From the NCBI RefSeq assembly GCF_021389935.1, contig NZ_CP089979.1, positions 5,065,001 through 5,129,000 on the forward strand: a stretch of DNA of 64,000 nucleotides. Direction: 5' to 3'. The position numbers were made by a program, and so were the translations under genes. Positions within the stretch are counted from its first letter, which is position 1; every line of letters starts with the position of its first letter. The notes beneath the pieces are model-generated. The model had not been told where the DNA came from. It saw nothing but the letters and a program-made list of their open reading frames with translations, and searched no databases. The DNA comes from Fulvivirga ligni (GTDB lineage: Bacteria; Bacteroidota; Bacteroidia; Cytophagales; Cyclobacteriaceae). Below are positions 16,740 through 26,386 of the stretch, one piece after another.

Positions 16740-17246
16740 CTAATTGCGCTTCGATTTTAAGAAAGGTATCCATTCGCCACCATGAAATCCGGAGAAATCT
16801 CTGAGGAACATGACATAGTTAGGCCTGAATGGAACGATTTTGAGCATTATTCCCACCTCTTCAGGGCTATTATCGCCTTTTCGGGTGTTACATCGCTTAC
16901 ATGCGGTCACCAAATTATTCCAGGTAGACTTACCTCCTTTTGAGCGAGGGATAACATGATCGAGGGTGAGGTCTTTGCGCGTTCCACAATATTGGCAGGC
17001 AAAGCCATCTCTCTTGAACACGTTTTGGCGGGTAAGCGCTACCCCCTTATAAGGCACATGTACGTATCTGATTAAGCGAATAACCGAAGGCATTGGAAAA
17101 CTCTGCGACACAGAATGAAGCTTATGCCCATTGGCAGAAGCCACTAACTCCGTTTTCTTAGTGTAGGTAAGAAGAAAGGCTCGCTGAACTGTACATACCG
17201 AAATAGGACTAAAATCCTGGTTTAAAACTAACACCTTACGGTTCAT
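16740..17246 (-). CDS. HNH endonuclease family protein
   Basis: 168 residues. An N-terminal part (MNRKVLVLNQDFSPISVCTV) is shared by the widespread bacterial HNH proteins of this kind. The HNH module runs about 79-130: zinc-binding C84-x2-C87 and C116-x2-C119, the HNH His97 in LTLDHVIPRSKGG, and Asn110/111. The exact role of this conserved chromosomal family is not established; it is not obviously a restriction or homing enzyme, since no modification gene or intron is nearby. The stop codon lies three bases from the end of the histidine kinase gene. Confidence 0.88.
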   Translation of the reverse strand: MNRKVLVLNQDFSPISVCTVQRAFLLTYTKKTELVASANGHKLHSVSQSFPMPSVIRLIRYVHVPYKGVALTRQNVFKRDGFACQYCGTRKDLTLDHVIPRSKGGKSTWNNLVTACKRCNTRKGDNSPEEVGIMLKIVPFRPNYVMFLRDFSGFHGGEWIPFLKSKRN

Positions 17247-17295
17247 CCTCTTAAGTTAAGCCGTATCCTTTATGAAAGCAAAGGCAGAGGATAAT

Positions 17296-18087
17296 TTAAT
17301 CTTTAATAATTCGCCTTATTGAAGATAATTGGTGCGAGTATGTATTGGTTTCTTTGTTCAGAATTCCTTGTTCATCAAGGGTGTCTATACGCACCATTCC
17401 TGATGCATGAATGATATCTTTTTGGTTAAGAATTAAGCCAACATGGATGATGGTACCCTTGTCATTTTGGAAAAACGCCAGATCTCCTGGCTTAGATTCT
17501 TCCACTGAGGCTACGGCACTTCCTGCCTTTACCTGCTGAGACGAATCCCGCGGCAAGGTATATCCGCAAATTCTAAAAATGATTTGAGTAAACCCTGAGC
17601 AGTCAATACCAAACGGAGAACGACCACCCCACAAGTAAGGTGCATTAAGATATTTACAGGCTATTTGCTTTAGAAAATCAAATTCTCGCTTCTGACTCAG
17701 GCTTTTGCTTTCACCATTAAAAGCCAGCTGCTCCTCCACCTTAAAAATTTCATTGGTAGAGATAGGCAAGATGCTACCCATCACGATAGGCAGCTGATGT
17801 TTTTTATATAATATGCTGGAAGACAGCTCTGTACAGATTTTATAATCTACATTATTAATCTGATTAAAATACTCATCTGAAATGCGGGTATGCTGCTTGG
17901 CATCTAACCAACCTTCGTATTTATCAAAATGGATTAATATTTTAAGCCACTTTTTATCTTTAGATACTTCAGTTACCGTATAGTGCTCTCCAAAAAGTAA
18001 TTCAGTAACAATTTCACTCTTGTCACTACCTTCTTTTCTTACCGGAACAACACTAAGCCTGCAAATACCTTTTTCTTCTATTTCCAT
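17296..18087 (-). CDS. NlpC/P60 (C40) peptidase with N-terminal SH3-like domains
   Basis: 263 residues, no clear signal peptide. Residues about 8-75 and 80-120 look like bacterial SH3 modules (for example WLKILIHFDKYEGWLDAKQ). The catalytic domain begins at about 135, with C163 in GIDCSGF, H215 in IIHVGLIL and a third polar His at 227 in IIHASG. This is the cysteine-peptidase triad arrangement of gamma-D-glutamyl-diamino-acid endopeptidases that cut peptidoglycan stem peptides, as in Bacteroides YkfC-like enzymes. Without a signal it may act on recycled muropeptides in the cytoplasm, or use an unrecognised export route. Seven bases separate it from smpB. Confidence 0.88.
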   Translation of the reverse strand: MEIEEKGICRLSVVPVRKEGSDKSEIVTELLFGEHYTVTEVSKDKKWLKILIHFDKYEGWLDAKQHTRISDEYFNQINNVDYKICTELSSSILYKKHQLPIVMGSILPISTNEIFKVEEQLAFNGESKSLSQKREFDFLKQIACKYLNAPYLWGGRSPFGIDCSGFTQIIFRICGYTLPRDSSQQVKAGSAVASVEESKPGDLAFFQNDKGTIIHVGLILNQKDIIHASGMVRIDTLDEQGILNKETNTYSHQLSSIRRIIKD

Positions 18088-18093
18088 AGTAGA

Positions 18094-18561
18094 TCAGTAT
18101 TTTATTTTTTCTAGTTCTCTTTTTACGTCTTTTTCTTTGATGCTGTCCCTCTTATCATGCAGTTTTTTACCCTTAGCCAGCGCTATTTCTAACTTGGCCA
18201 AACCACGATCATTAATGAAAAGCCTGCTAGGAATAATAGTTAGACCTTTCTCTGTCATTTTAGTCTCAAGTCTGTCTAACTCTTTTTTCTTTAACAAAAG
18301 CTTTCTTTCACGATTAGAATCATGGTTATAGAAAGAACCCTGGGCATATGGCGTAATGTGAATGCCTTTGGCAAACAACTCTCCTTTACTGAAAAAGCAG
18401 TATCCATCTAGCAAATTCACTTTACCCTCTCTGATGGATTTTATCTCAGTACCCTTCAACGCCATACCAGCTATAAAAGTATCTATAAACTCATACTCAT
18501 ACCTGGCTTTTCGGTTCTTTATATTAATATTATTAGAAAATCTTGTCTTTTCTTTCGTCAT
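18094..18561 (-). CDS. smpB: SsrA-binding protein SmpB
   Basis: About 155 residues, full length for SmpB, the partner of tmRNA in rescuing stalled ribosomes. Conserved stretches include NRKARYEYEFIDTFIAGMAL (start of the OB-fold), GTEIKSIREGKVNLLDGYC, HITPYAQGSFYNHD and the basic C-terminal helix with KGKKLHDKRDSIKEKD that enters the mRNA channel. I choose the ATG at 18561 (MTKEKTRF) rather than the GTG two codons earlier. The stop of the preceding gene ends just before this start, so the two are coupled. The ssrA RNA gene itself is not in the window. Confidence 0.96.
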   Translation of the reverse strand: MTKEKTRFSNNINIKNRKARYEYEFIDTFIAGMALKGTEIKSIREGKVNLLDGYCFFSKGELFAKGIHITPYAQGSFYNHDSNRERKLLLKKKELDRLETKMTEKGLTIIPSRLFINDRGLAKLEIALAKGKKLHDKRDSIKEKDVKRELEKIKY

Positions 18562-18563
18562 AA

Positions 18564-18956
18564 TCACTCAAAGGTAGAAAAAATCTCTTTTATGCGATCT
18601 TTTTTTAAAATCTTTTGACCGGTAATTCCTGTCGCTATTAGCCTATCTCCTACTTTAACCTCATAATCGCATATAAGTTCATTCTTTTGTAATGACTTTA
18701 TAGTTACGGAGATATCGATTTTCTGTCCAACGAAAGCAGGAGATAAATGTTTAATTTCCAGTTGAGTACCTATTCCCTCCTCATCATCATCCTTCATTTC
18801 CAGCACGAACAGTCGTGATGCATATTCTATCTCTCTGGCTAAAGTGAAAGTAGAACACACGTAGTGAACCACTTCACCGTGAAATGAGGCCACATCATCT
18901 GGCAATATCTCTTTGCTATACATTTTGATATCGCCAGGCTGAAATATGTTTTTCAT
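18564..18956 (-). CDS. Hotdog-fold thioesterase-like protein (FlK type)
   Basis: 130 residues. The pattern VVHYVCSTFTLAREIEYASR, then GIGTQLEIKHLSPAFVGQ and a final ATGITGQKILKKDR fits the single-domain hotdog thioesterases related to fluoroacetyl-CoA thioesterase FlK, which hydrolyse acyl-CoA thioesters. The natural substrate in Bacteroidota is unknown. It lies between tsaD and smpB with gaps of four and two bases, in what looks like one minus-strand operon (tsaD, thioesterase, smpB, peptidase). Confidence 0.75.
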   Translation of the reverse strand: MKNIFQPGDIKMYSKEILPDDVASFHGEVVHYVCSTFTLAREIEYASRLFVLEMKDDDEEGIGTQLEIKHLSPAFVGQKIDISVTIKSLQKNELICDYEVKVGDRLIATGITGQKILKKDRIKEIFSTFE

Positions 18957-18960
18957 GAAA

Positions 18961-19965
18961 TTAAATCTTCATTCTAGCCATAGGGCTAATATCTAACTCA
19001 CTGAACTGTTTATTAAGATATTTAAAATGTGCCGCAATAGCAATCATACCAGCGTTATCGGTGCAATATTGAAAGTCAGGCACGTATACATTCCAGCCCT
19101 TATCTTTAGCCAGATTATCAAGCTCTGTTCTCAGACCGCTGTTAGCAGAAACACCACCTGCAATAGCTATCTCTCTGATGCCCGTTTCATTACTGGCACG
19201 CTTCAGCTTTTGCATGAGCATGCGTATTAATGCCTTCTGAAGGCTGGCACAGATGTCATAAAGGTTTTCCTCAATAAAATTGAGGTTCTTTTTCTTATTA
19301 TCTCGAAGAAAATATAAGAATGCCGTTTTTATACCGCTGAATGAATAATTCAATCCTGGCATTTCCGTATTTGGAAAATCATAGGCATCTGGGTTGCCCA
19401 TGGCAGCATATTTATCAATTAGTGGACCACCCGGATAAGGAAGATCCAGAAGTTTGGCAGATTTATCGAAGGCCTCCCCTACAGCGTCGTCCTGCGTTTC
19501 ACCAATTACCTCCATCTCTAAAGCACTCTTCACTACCACCAGCTGGGTGTGGCCTCCACTTACCGTTAAGCAGAGGAAGGGAAACGAGGGCTTAGGGTCA
19601 TCTATAAAATGGGCCAGTATGTGCGCCTGCATGTGATTTACCTCTATTAGTGGTATATTCAGGCTTAAGGCCATTGATTTAGCAAAGGAAGTACCAACCA
19701 AAAGTGCTCCCAGTAGACCAGGACCACGTGTAAATGCTATGGCATCCAACTCCTTCTTATCTACTCCTGCGGTTTCTAAAGCCTCTGCTATTACTGGCAC
19801 AATGTTCTGTTGATGAGCTCTTGATGCTAATTCTGGCACCACGCCACCATATTTTTCGTGAACCGATTGTGTAGCAATAATATTATTAAGTACTTTGCCG
19901 TTTTTAATAATTGCAGCAGAAGTTTCATCGCATGATGATTCTATAGCAAGTATAGTGGGGTTCAT
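18961..19965 (-). CDS. tsaD: tRNA N6-adenosine threonylcarbamoyltransferase TsaD
   Basis: 334 residues, full length. The enzyme transfers threonylcarbamoyl from threonylcarbamoyl-AMP to A37 of ANN-decoding tRNAs (t6A). Visible signatures are ILAIESSCDETSAAI at the start, the metal-binding HMQAH (His111 and His115), LTVSGGHTQL, DDAVGEAFDK, GGVSANSGLR and DNAGMIA with the late metal ligand Asp. It is the first gene of the minus-strand operon, and its ATG lies only 13 bases from the start of the divergent tamB-like gene. Confidence 0.97.
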   Translation of the reverse strand: MNPTILAIESSCDETSAAIIKNGKVLNNIIATQSVHEKYGGVVPELASRAHQQNIVPVIAEALETAGVDKKELDAIAFTRGPGLLGALLVGTSFAKSMALSLNIPLIEVNHMQAHILAHFIDDPKPSFPFLCLTVSGGHTQLVVVKSALEMEVIGETQDDAVGEAFDKSAKLLDLPYPGGPLIDKYAAMGNPDAYDFPNTEMPGLNYSFSGIKTAFLYFLRDNKKKNLNFIEENLYDICASLQKALIRMLMQKLKRASNETGIREIAIAGGVSANSGLRTELDNLAKDKGWNVYVPDFQYCTDNAGMIAIAAHFKYLNKQFSELDISPMARMKI

Positions 19966-19978
19966 TTAATAATCAAAT

Positions 19979-22900
19979 TTGGCGCAAGTTATTAAAAAAC
20001 GTATTGTTAAAACAATACTTTGGCTTATACTCTCACTTTTTCTACTATTGGTCATAGCGGCTGGCGCAATACAGTTTCCCTATATCCAAACCAAACTGGT
20101 CAGCTATATATCAAAACACTATTCTGAGCTCACAGGCTACGATATTTCCATAGAACGCATTGCTATCGACTGGTTTGATGAAATTCAAATAGACGGTCTG
20201 CACGTGATAGATCTAGATGATAATCAGCTCATTGGGGCAGATGAAATACACATAGATTTTGACATTAAAGCCTTAATCAATAAGGAAGAGCACAACATTG
20301 ATAACATCACCCTGCAAAATGCTGATGTCTATCTTACTAAGATAATTGTAAATGATACACTGGAGACTTTAAATATCAATGAATTGATAAGAAGGCTCAG
20401 AAAGCAGGCCGAACAGCAATCCGCCGGAAGAGTCTTTATTTCAGCAGACCATGTGTCGCTTATCAATGCGCGTTTTTCTTACCATGACCCTAAAAAGGAC
20501 TCATTAGAAGATCTGTTTGATTATAATCATTTCACCCTTGCTAATATTAACGGTGAGTTTAACAACCTTACTTCCATTGCGGATACATTAGAATTAAATG
20601 TTACTCAGTTAAGCCTGAATGATAGCGTTACTCAACTAAAAGTGAAGGAATTCACGACTAAATTTCGAGTATCTCAAAGCTCCATGGAGTTTCTTGACCT
20701 GAAAGCCAAGGTAGGGCAAAGTACCATCCGAGATTCTGTTATTTTTAAATACTCCAGCACCAGAGACCTCAGTGATTTTAACACCAAAGTTAGAATTGAT
20801 GCCCATCTGAATAATACCATCGTTCATAGTTCTGATTTAGCACTATTCGCATCGCCTATGAGGGGTGTTAGAGATATTTATCAGCTCAGTGGCAACTTCA
20901 ATGGAAGGATCTCTTCTTTTACCTTTGATAACGCCAACCTTAAATTCGGCCAAGGCACCGCTTTAAAAGGTACCATCAGGATGGATGGATTGCCAAACAT
21001 AGCAGAGACCTTTATAAACTTTGACCTCAGCAACTCATACGTGAGAGTGACAGACCTTAAGGATTATGTGAAGAAGAAAACCTATGCACGTCTCAGCCCT
21101 TTTGACAGGATAAGCTTTAGTGCTGAGTTTTTAGGTTTCCCAAATGACTTTGTAGCCAATGGAGACTTTTTCACCACGTATGGACGCATTACATCGGATA
21201 TTAACCTCAAGCTGGAAGAAGATATCAACCAGTCAGATTACAGTGGTAAACTCATCATGGAAGAGTTTGACCTCGGTGGTTACTCAGGTAATAAGCTGTT
21301 TCAAAACGTATCTCTACGTGGAGAAATTAAGGGTAAAGGCTTCACTCTTGAAGACGCCAATTTTGACCTGAAGGGTAAGATAGATAAAATAGGCATAAAT
21401 GGTTATGAATATTCTAACGTACAAACTGATGCCCGCTTCGCTAAAGAATTCTTCCAGGGATTCATGAAAATAAATGATCCTAACTTGAAACTAACCACCA
21501 CTGGCTCTATCGATTTAAGAAAAGGAATAAACATTTTCAACGTAGAGGCTGATCTGGACACTGCCTTTTTTAAGCCATTGAACATCTCTAAGAAGGACTT
21601 ATTCATTTCCAGCGAGATCAATGTAAATGCCCGTGGACTTCAGCTAGATAGCATCATTGGAATTGCTGATTTACATCACTCTCAGGTCATATACAATGGC
21701 CAATCTCTGTATGTAGATTCACTACAGATAGTTTCTGAAAAGAAACAGGGCATTCGGCAGGTCACTTTGGAAACAGATTTGGTAGATACAAAAATTAACG
21801 GAATTTTTGATTTCACCGTAGTATACAACGACTTTAAAACCCTTTTAAAAGAATATAAACTTAACCTTCAAAACGACAAAGAGGCCATTAAACGCTACTA
21901 TGCTCAAAAAGACGATACGGATCATAAAGACTATAAATTAGAATACAGCATTGACCTAAAAGACCCAAATCCGATTTTACAACTCTTTTATCCTGACCTA
22001 TATATTTCTGATTTAGAGCCCATTACAGGAAATATAGTCGGTGGTTACACTTCTATCTTATCCATAAATACGCACTTCGATTCTTTGATTTACAAAGAAG
22101 ATGAATACATAGATTCAGAACTACAGATCAACGTTTCCAAAATATCTGACAGCACCAATGTACTTGCCATGGGTTACGTTAACTCTCAAAATCAGGTGAT
22201 CTCAGGTATAGAAACGCGTAACCTCATTATGGAAGCCATCTGGAATAATAAGCATATTGATTTTGAATTTGATATTGACCAGGTGAAATATGCCAACTAT
22301 GCAAGACTGTTTGGAGCCATTGATTTCGAACCAGATCTGACTCTTATAAAACTGTTACCCTCTGATCTTCAAATCCTTGATAAATTTTGGGTGCTCGACA
22401 AAGACAACCTAATATCCATTACCAATGATAGTATTGTGGTAGATGATCTGCGAATATTCAACAATTATCAAAGCATATCTGCCGATGGCAAAATCTCTCA
22501 CAACCCTGATGACATTCTTTCAATTAGGGTAGATAGTGTTCACCTTGAGAACTTGAACTCTGTACTGTCCAAGAACCTGGCAGGTCTGGTAATTGGAAAA
22601 GCAGATATTCAAAATTATTATGAGGATATGCGAATAGAGAGCGATGTAAAGATCAGAGATTTTACTATTGAAGATTTCCTGATTGGTAATATCGAAGGCG
22701 TCAATTCATGGGATAATGAAGAGAAATTATTCAACTTAAAACTACTTGTAAACAGACTGAAGAAAAATATCCTCTCTATTAACGGCAACTACTCTCCTGA
22801 CAAGGAGAAAGACCCCTTAAATGTAAGAGCAGAACTTAAAAACACTGAAATCAATGCCTTAGAGCCATTTTTTAACAGCTTCTTTACAGAGATAGACGGA

Positions 22901-24574
22901 ACAGCCACCGGCACATTACTCATCACAGGCACTCCTTATGAGCCCATCATTAATGGAGAAGGCCTACTTAACGACGCTAAGCTTCACGTCAACTACCTGA
23001 ATACTAACTATTCACTGGAAGGAGGCTTTTATTTCGAGCAGAATAAAATAGGCTTCAGAAATGTGGCTGTAAAAGATAGTCGAAATCAGAATGCCACTGT
23101 AGACGGTTACTTTTACCATTCTAACTTCAAAGATTTCGCCATCAACCTTAATGGCTCGCTAAACAATTTTATGGTACTCAACACCAGCAGCACTGATAAC
23201 GACCTTTTCTATGGAACAGGAATAGCTTCAGGCACAGTAGATTTCATTGGCCCTATTAACAATATGAGTATTAATGCTCAAGCCACCAGTGAGAAAGGGA
23301 CCAGAATATTTATTCCAATCGGAGATTCTGAAAGCATAGAAAAAGAAGAGTATATCAATTTTGTTGATTTTGAAGACACTACCCGAACCCAGGTAATTGA
23401 AAACATTGGAAAGGTAGACTTAAATGGCCTTAAGCTTAATTTCGATTTGAATATAACCCCTGATGCGTATTGCGAAATCATTTTTGATATTAAATCAGGA
23501 GATATTATCAGAGGTCGTGGAAATGGCGATATCAAGCTACAAATAGACACCAAAGGTGATTTTAATATGTTTGGTGATTATGTCATTCAGGAAGGTGGTT
23601 ATAACTTCACCTTATATAGCATCATTAATAAGGAATTTGAAATACTCCCTAACAGCCGAATTACCTGGTATGGAGACCCTTACAAAGGTATTCTGGATAT
23701 AAAGGCTACCTACAATCAGCTGGCATCCTTCTTACCATTGCTAGTGCAGCAGGAAACAGACAAAGTATATGAAGAGGTAGTAGAGCTAAAGCGAAAGTAC
23801 CCGGTAAAAGTATATCTGGACATAGATGGTCCACTTTTATCTCCTATGGTAAACTTTGATATTTTATCCACCAACTTGCCTAGAAATATAAAAGTAGCCG
23901 AGAGGCCAGACGTAGATCTTGAATTTGAATTCCTAAAATTTAAGAACAGCATCGATGAACAAGAACTTAAGCGTCAGGTATTTAGCTTAATTGTTTTGAG
24001 GAGATTCTCACCGCTTCAATCATTTAACACGGGAGGTTCCATTACCAGTAGTGTGAGTGAATTACTTTCTAATCAGCTCAGCTATTGGATCACTCAGGTA
24101 GATGAAAACCTGGAAATAGATCTGGATGTCGACTTCGATAAATTTGATGAAGAAGCCTACAACACTTTCCAACTAAGACTCAGCTACACCTTTTTGGATG
24201 GAAGACTAAGGGTAACAAGAAATGGTGGCTTCGGCAATCAAACCAGTGGCACCGATATTTCCAGCATAGCGGGTGACTGGACTCTTGAATACATTTTAAC
24301 CCCTGATGGCAAATTCAAAGCTAAAATGTATAACCGAACTAACTACAACCCCATTAACCCGACTGACGAAAATAGAAACACCATAACTACAGGCTTTAGC
24401 ATCACCCACACCCAGAGCTTTGATGAACTCAAAGAATTATTTTCTAAAGGAGACAAGAAGCGAAAGCAAAACAAGCAGGATGAGAATGAAGAAGACGAGG
24501 AAAATGAGGACGACACTAAGGACGATACTGTTAACAAAGAAGGCGTAAGAGATGAGGACGATGGGTCTAATTAA
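19979..24574 (+). CDS. TamB-like translocation and assembly module protein
   Basis: 1531 residues. One N-terminal TM helix (about 12-32, ILWLILSLFLLLVIAAGAIQ) is followed by a very long run of beta-strands, a TamB/AsmA-like lipid-groove region, and the DUF490 (TamB) domain in the last ~450 residues (up to about 1460: ILDIKATYNQLASFLPLL, LSYTFLDGRLRVTRNGGFG). The tail is strongly acidic and basic (EDEENEDDTKDD). TamB-family proteins bridge inner and outer membranes and serve in outer-membrane protein assembly or phospholipid transport. The start must be the TTG at 19979, because TAA lies in frame nine bases before it and the next Met is far inside. The gene overlaps the next one by 23 bases. 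Confidence 0.88.
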   Translation: MAQVIKKRIVKTILWLILSLFLLLVIAAGAIQFPYIQTKLVSYISKHYSELTGYDISIERIAIDWFDEIQIDGLHVIDLDDNQLIGADEIHIDFDIKALINKEEHNIDNITLQNADVYLTKIIVNDTLETLNINELIRRLRKQAEQQSAGRVFISADHVSLINARFSYHDPKKDSLEDLFDYNHFTLANINGEFNNLTSIADTLELNVTQLSLNDSVTQLKVKEFTTKFRVSQSSMEFLDLKAKVGQSTIRDSVIFKYSSTRDLSDFNTKVRIDAHLNNTIVHSSDLALFASPMRGVRDIYQLSGNFNGRISSFTFDNANLKFGQGTALKGTIRMDGLPNIAETFINFDLSNSYVRVTDLKDYVKKKTYARLSPFDRISFSAEFLGFPNDFVANGDFFTTYGRITSDINLKLEEDINQSDYSGKLIMEEFDLGGYSGNKLFQNVSLRGEIKGKGFTLEDANFDLKGKIDKIGINGYEYSNVQTDARFAKEFFQGFMKINDPNLKLTTTGSIDLRKGINIFNVEADLDTAFFKPLNISKKDLFISSEINVNARGLQLDSIIGIADLHHSQVIYNGQSLYVDSLQIVSEKKQGIRQVTLETDLVDTKINGIFDFTVVYNDFKTLLKEYKLNLQNDKEAIKRYYAQKDDTDHKDYKLEYSIDLKDPNPILQLFYPDLYISDLEPITGNIVGGYTSILSINTHFDSLIYKEDEYIDSELQINVSKISDSTNVLAMGYVNSQNQVISGIETRNLIMEAIWNNKHIDFEFDIDQVKYANYARLFGAIDFEPDLTLIKLLPSDLQILDKFWVLDKDNLISITNDSIVVDDLRIFNNYQSISADGKISHNPDDILSIRVDSVHLENLNSVLSKNLAGLVIGKADIQNYYEDMRIESDVKIRDFTIEDFLIGNIEGVNSWDNEEKLFNLKLLVNRLKKNILSINGNYSPDKEKDPLNVRAELKNTEINALEPFFNSFFTEIDGTATGTLLITGTPYEPIINGEGLLNDAKLHVNYLNTNYSLEGGFYFEQNKIGFRNVAVKDSRNQNATVDGYFYHSNFKDFAINLNGSLNNFMVLNTSSTDNDLFYGTGIASGTVDFIGPINNMSINAQATSEKGTRIFIPIGDSESIEKEEYINFVDFEDTTRTQVIENIGKVDLNGLKLNFDLNITPDAYCEIIFDIKSGDIIRGRGNGDIKLQIDTKGDFNMFGDYVIQEGGYNFTLYSIINKEFEILPNSRITWYGDPYKGILDIKATYNQLASFLPLLVQQETDKVYEEVVELKRKYPVKVYLDIDGPLLSPMVNFDILSTNLPRNIKVAERPDVDLEFEFLKFKNSIDEQELKRQVFSLIVLRRFSPLQSFNTGGSITSSVSELLSNQLSYWITQVDENLEIDLDVDFDKFDEEAYNTFQLRLSYTFLDGRLRVTRNGGFGNQTSGTDISSIAGDWTLEYILTPDGKFKAKMYNRTNYNPINPTDENRNTITTGFSITHTQSFDELKELFSKGDKKRKQNKQDENEEDEENEDDTKDDTVNKEGVRDEDDGSN

Positions 24575-25430
24575 ATATCTAACACTCCTTCTCGTTAGTA
24601 TTTCAAGTTTGGCTAATGCCCAGGATACGTTACATCAAAACAGGCGGCTCAAACCTCTGATTATCACCTCTGCGGGCGCCTATGCAGTAACTCTGGTTGG
24701 GTTAGATAGGCTTTGGTACTCAGATTTTGAAAGGGAATCCTTTCACTTTTTTAATGATAACCATGAATGGAATCAGGTAGACAAAGTAGGACATTTCTAC
24801 TCAGCATTTCACATCTCTTCTGGAAGTCATCACATTCTTCAGTGGGCAGGTGTTTCAAATAAAAAGGCCGAACTGTGGGGTGCACTTACCAGTGTAATTG
24901 TGATGACGCCAATAGAAATATTTGATGGCTTTTCCAGTGCCTATGGAGCCTCTTATGGAGATCTAATTGCCAACTCATCCGGGACATTATTCTTCTATGG
25001 GCAACAAAAGCTGTGGGGGGAGATCAGATTACAACCTAAAATATCCTTTAGAAAATCTGGATACGCTGATCTACGTCCTAATGTACTAGGTAGTAATCTG
25101 CCAGAGCAAATGCTGAAAGACTATAACGGCCAGACTTATTGGCTTTCTGCTAACCTCTCTAAATTCATTCATGGCAACTTCCCGAAGTGGCTCAACCTGG
25201 CAGTGGGCTACGGAGCTACAGGCATGGTGGCAGCCAGTGAAGATCAAAATCAGGAATTAGGCTATCATTCATCCCGACAGTACTATCTTTCTATAGATCT
25301 GGATTTTAGTGAATATGAATCTAAGTCTAAGTTTATCAACTCTTTACTTTACGTAGTGAGCATGATAAAAATACCTTCCCCTACTCTAGCACTTAATAGA
25401 CAAGAATTAAAATTCCATTTTATCTACTAA
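24552..25430 (+). CDS. DUF2279-type periplasmic protein
   Basis: 292 residues with a signal peptide (residues about 4-23, ending SSLANAQD). The conserved core is YSDFERESFHFFNDNHEWNQ, DKVGHFYSAFHISSG and MTPIEIFDGFSSAYGASYGD, then a beta-rich tail. This is the pattern of the DUF2279 family, of unknown function in the Bacteroidota envelope, with a conserved acidic/His-containing groove (DKxGHF). It begins inside the end of the tamB-like gene, so they are probably co-translated; the exact start (24552 or the Met three codons later) is not decided. Confidence 0.75.
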   Translation: MRTMGLIKYLTLLLVSISSLANAQDTLHQNRRLKPLIITSAGAYAVTLVGLDRLWYSDFERESFHFFNDNHEWNQVDKVGHFYSAFHISSGSHHILQWAGVSNKKAELWGALTSVIVMTPIEIFDGFSSAYGASYGDLIANSSGTLFFYGQQKLWGEIRLQPKISFRKSGYADLRPNVLGSNLPEQMLKDYNGQTYWLSANLSKFIHGNFPKWLNLAVGYGATGMVAASEDQNQELGYHSSRQYYLSIDLDFSEYESKSKFINSLLYVVSMIKIPSPTLALNRQELKFHFIY

Positions 25431-25481
25431 AAAGTGAAATTTTTTATAAATTCATTCTCTTAACCAAAACGGAATTAGAAA

Positions 25482-25880
25482 ATGGATCTTAATGCATTCA
25501 TGCAATCTTACGCAGATGAAATTGGCGGCGAATATTCCGAATACGACAGTAAAACCTCAATTATTATTGTTCCACTTAGCGATGAACGTTTTCAAACTGT
25601 ATTAGGTAAACTTAAATACAGCCCAAGGTTCGACCGACTAAGTATCGAATTCGTGTCTAAAGTATGCCAGCTAGAAGAGAAAATGGACTTAAGAGGCCTT
25701 TTGGAAGAAAACTCCAACCTCATCCACTCTCGCTTTGTCATTTCTGACAACTACATTAATGTAGAAGCCTCGAATTTTGTGGATAGTGCCACAGAAGAGA
25801 TACTGAAGGAAATCATTCAGGAAGTAGCCAATGTGGCTGATGAATATGAGTTTAAGCTAACCGGCGAAGACGTTCACTAA
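25482..25880 (+). CDS. Small conserved hypothetical protein (132 aa)
   Basis: No signal peptide and no TM segment; an acidic alpha/beta protein (MDLNAFMQSYADEIGGEYSE). Its fold type resembles small YbjN/secretion-chaperone-like proteins, with a strand pattern SIIIVPLSDERFQTVLG and a C-terminal helix. I do not recognise a precise family. It follows the DUF2279 gene by 51 bases and precedes rnpB, so it probably ends the plus-strand operon beginning with the tamB-like gene. Confidence 0.6.
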   Translation: MDLNAFMQSYADEIGGEYSEYDSKTSIIIVPLSDERFQTVLGKLKYSPRFDRLSIEFVSKVCQLEEKMDLRGLLEENSNLIHSRFVISDNYINVEASNFVDSATEEILKEIIQEVANVADEYEFKLTGEDVH

Positions 25881-25924
25881 AACAACGAGCTATAGAAACA
25901 ACTTTACTTTAATCATTAATTACG

Positions 25925-25932
25925 TAGTTTTG
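25925..25932 (+). promoter_or_regulatory. Bacteroidota-type -7 box of rnpB
   Basis: TAGTTTTG matches the TAnnTTTG consensus of the main Bacteroidota sigma factor and sits about 5-8 bases before the first base expected for RNase P RNA. No good -33 TTG box is visible. Confidence 0.5.
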
Positions 25933-25936
25933 CCTT

Positions 25937-26312
25937 AAATATAAGTTGCCTTATCGCTTCGTAAGAAGAGGAAAGTCCGGGCAGCGTAGGGCATCGTACT
26001 TCCTAACGGGAAGGGCTTTTCTACGGAAAAGTACAGACAGTGCCACAGAAAACAAACTACCTTGGTTCTGCCAGGGAAAAGGTGAAAAGGTGAGGTAAGA
26101 GCTCACCGCCCCAATGGTGACTGCGGGGGCACGGTAAACCTTACGAGCTGAAAGATCAAATATGTTATACTTGCCTTAGGGCAGTGGGGCGGCTCGTCCT
26201 ATTCTTTGTAGGTATAACGGGTAGATCGATGGATCTTTATAGTGATGTAAAGGCTAGATAAATGATAAGGCCCGATTTATCGGTGACAGAACCCGGCTTA
26301 TAGACTTATATT
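25937..26312 (+). ncRNA. rnpB: RNase P RNA
   Basis: Catalytic RNA that removes 5' leaders from tRNA precursors. The universally conserved 5' core GAGGAAAGTCCGGGC is present near 25979, as are ACAGACAGTGCCACAGAAA and the 3' core GACAGAACCCGGCTTATAGAC near 26284-26304. The ends pair as helix P1 (ATATAAGT with ACTTATAT). Length of ~375 nt and the core order fit a bacterial type A molecule. Boundaries are estimated from P1. Confidence 0.95.
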
Positions 26313-26327
26313 TTTTTACTATTTTAG

Positions 26328-26365
26328 CAATGCCATCATTCTCAAACTTTGAGATGGTGGCATTG
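26328..26365 (+). terminator. Strong hairpin after rnpB
   Basis: CAATGCCAtCATtCTCAAA pairs with TTTGAGATGGTGGCATTG (small bulge), followed by TTATTTTATAA. It probably ends rnpB transcription. It overlaps the frame upstream of the next gene, which supports the later start chosen there. Confidence 0.7.
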
Positions 26366-26386
26366 TTATTTTATAAAGAATATAAT

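Noticed and set aside
25881-25936. A tRNA or riboswitch ahead of rnpB
   Set aside because: No cloverleaf or aptamer pattern; only the promoter box of rnpB is seen.
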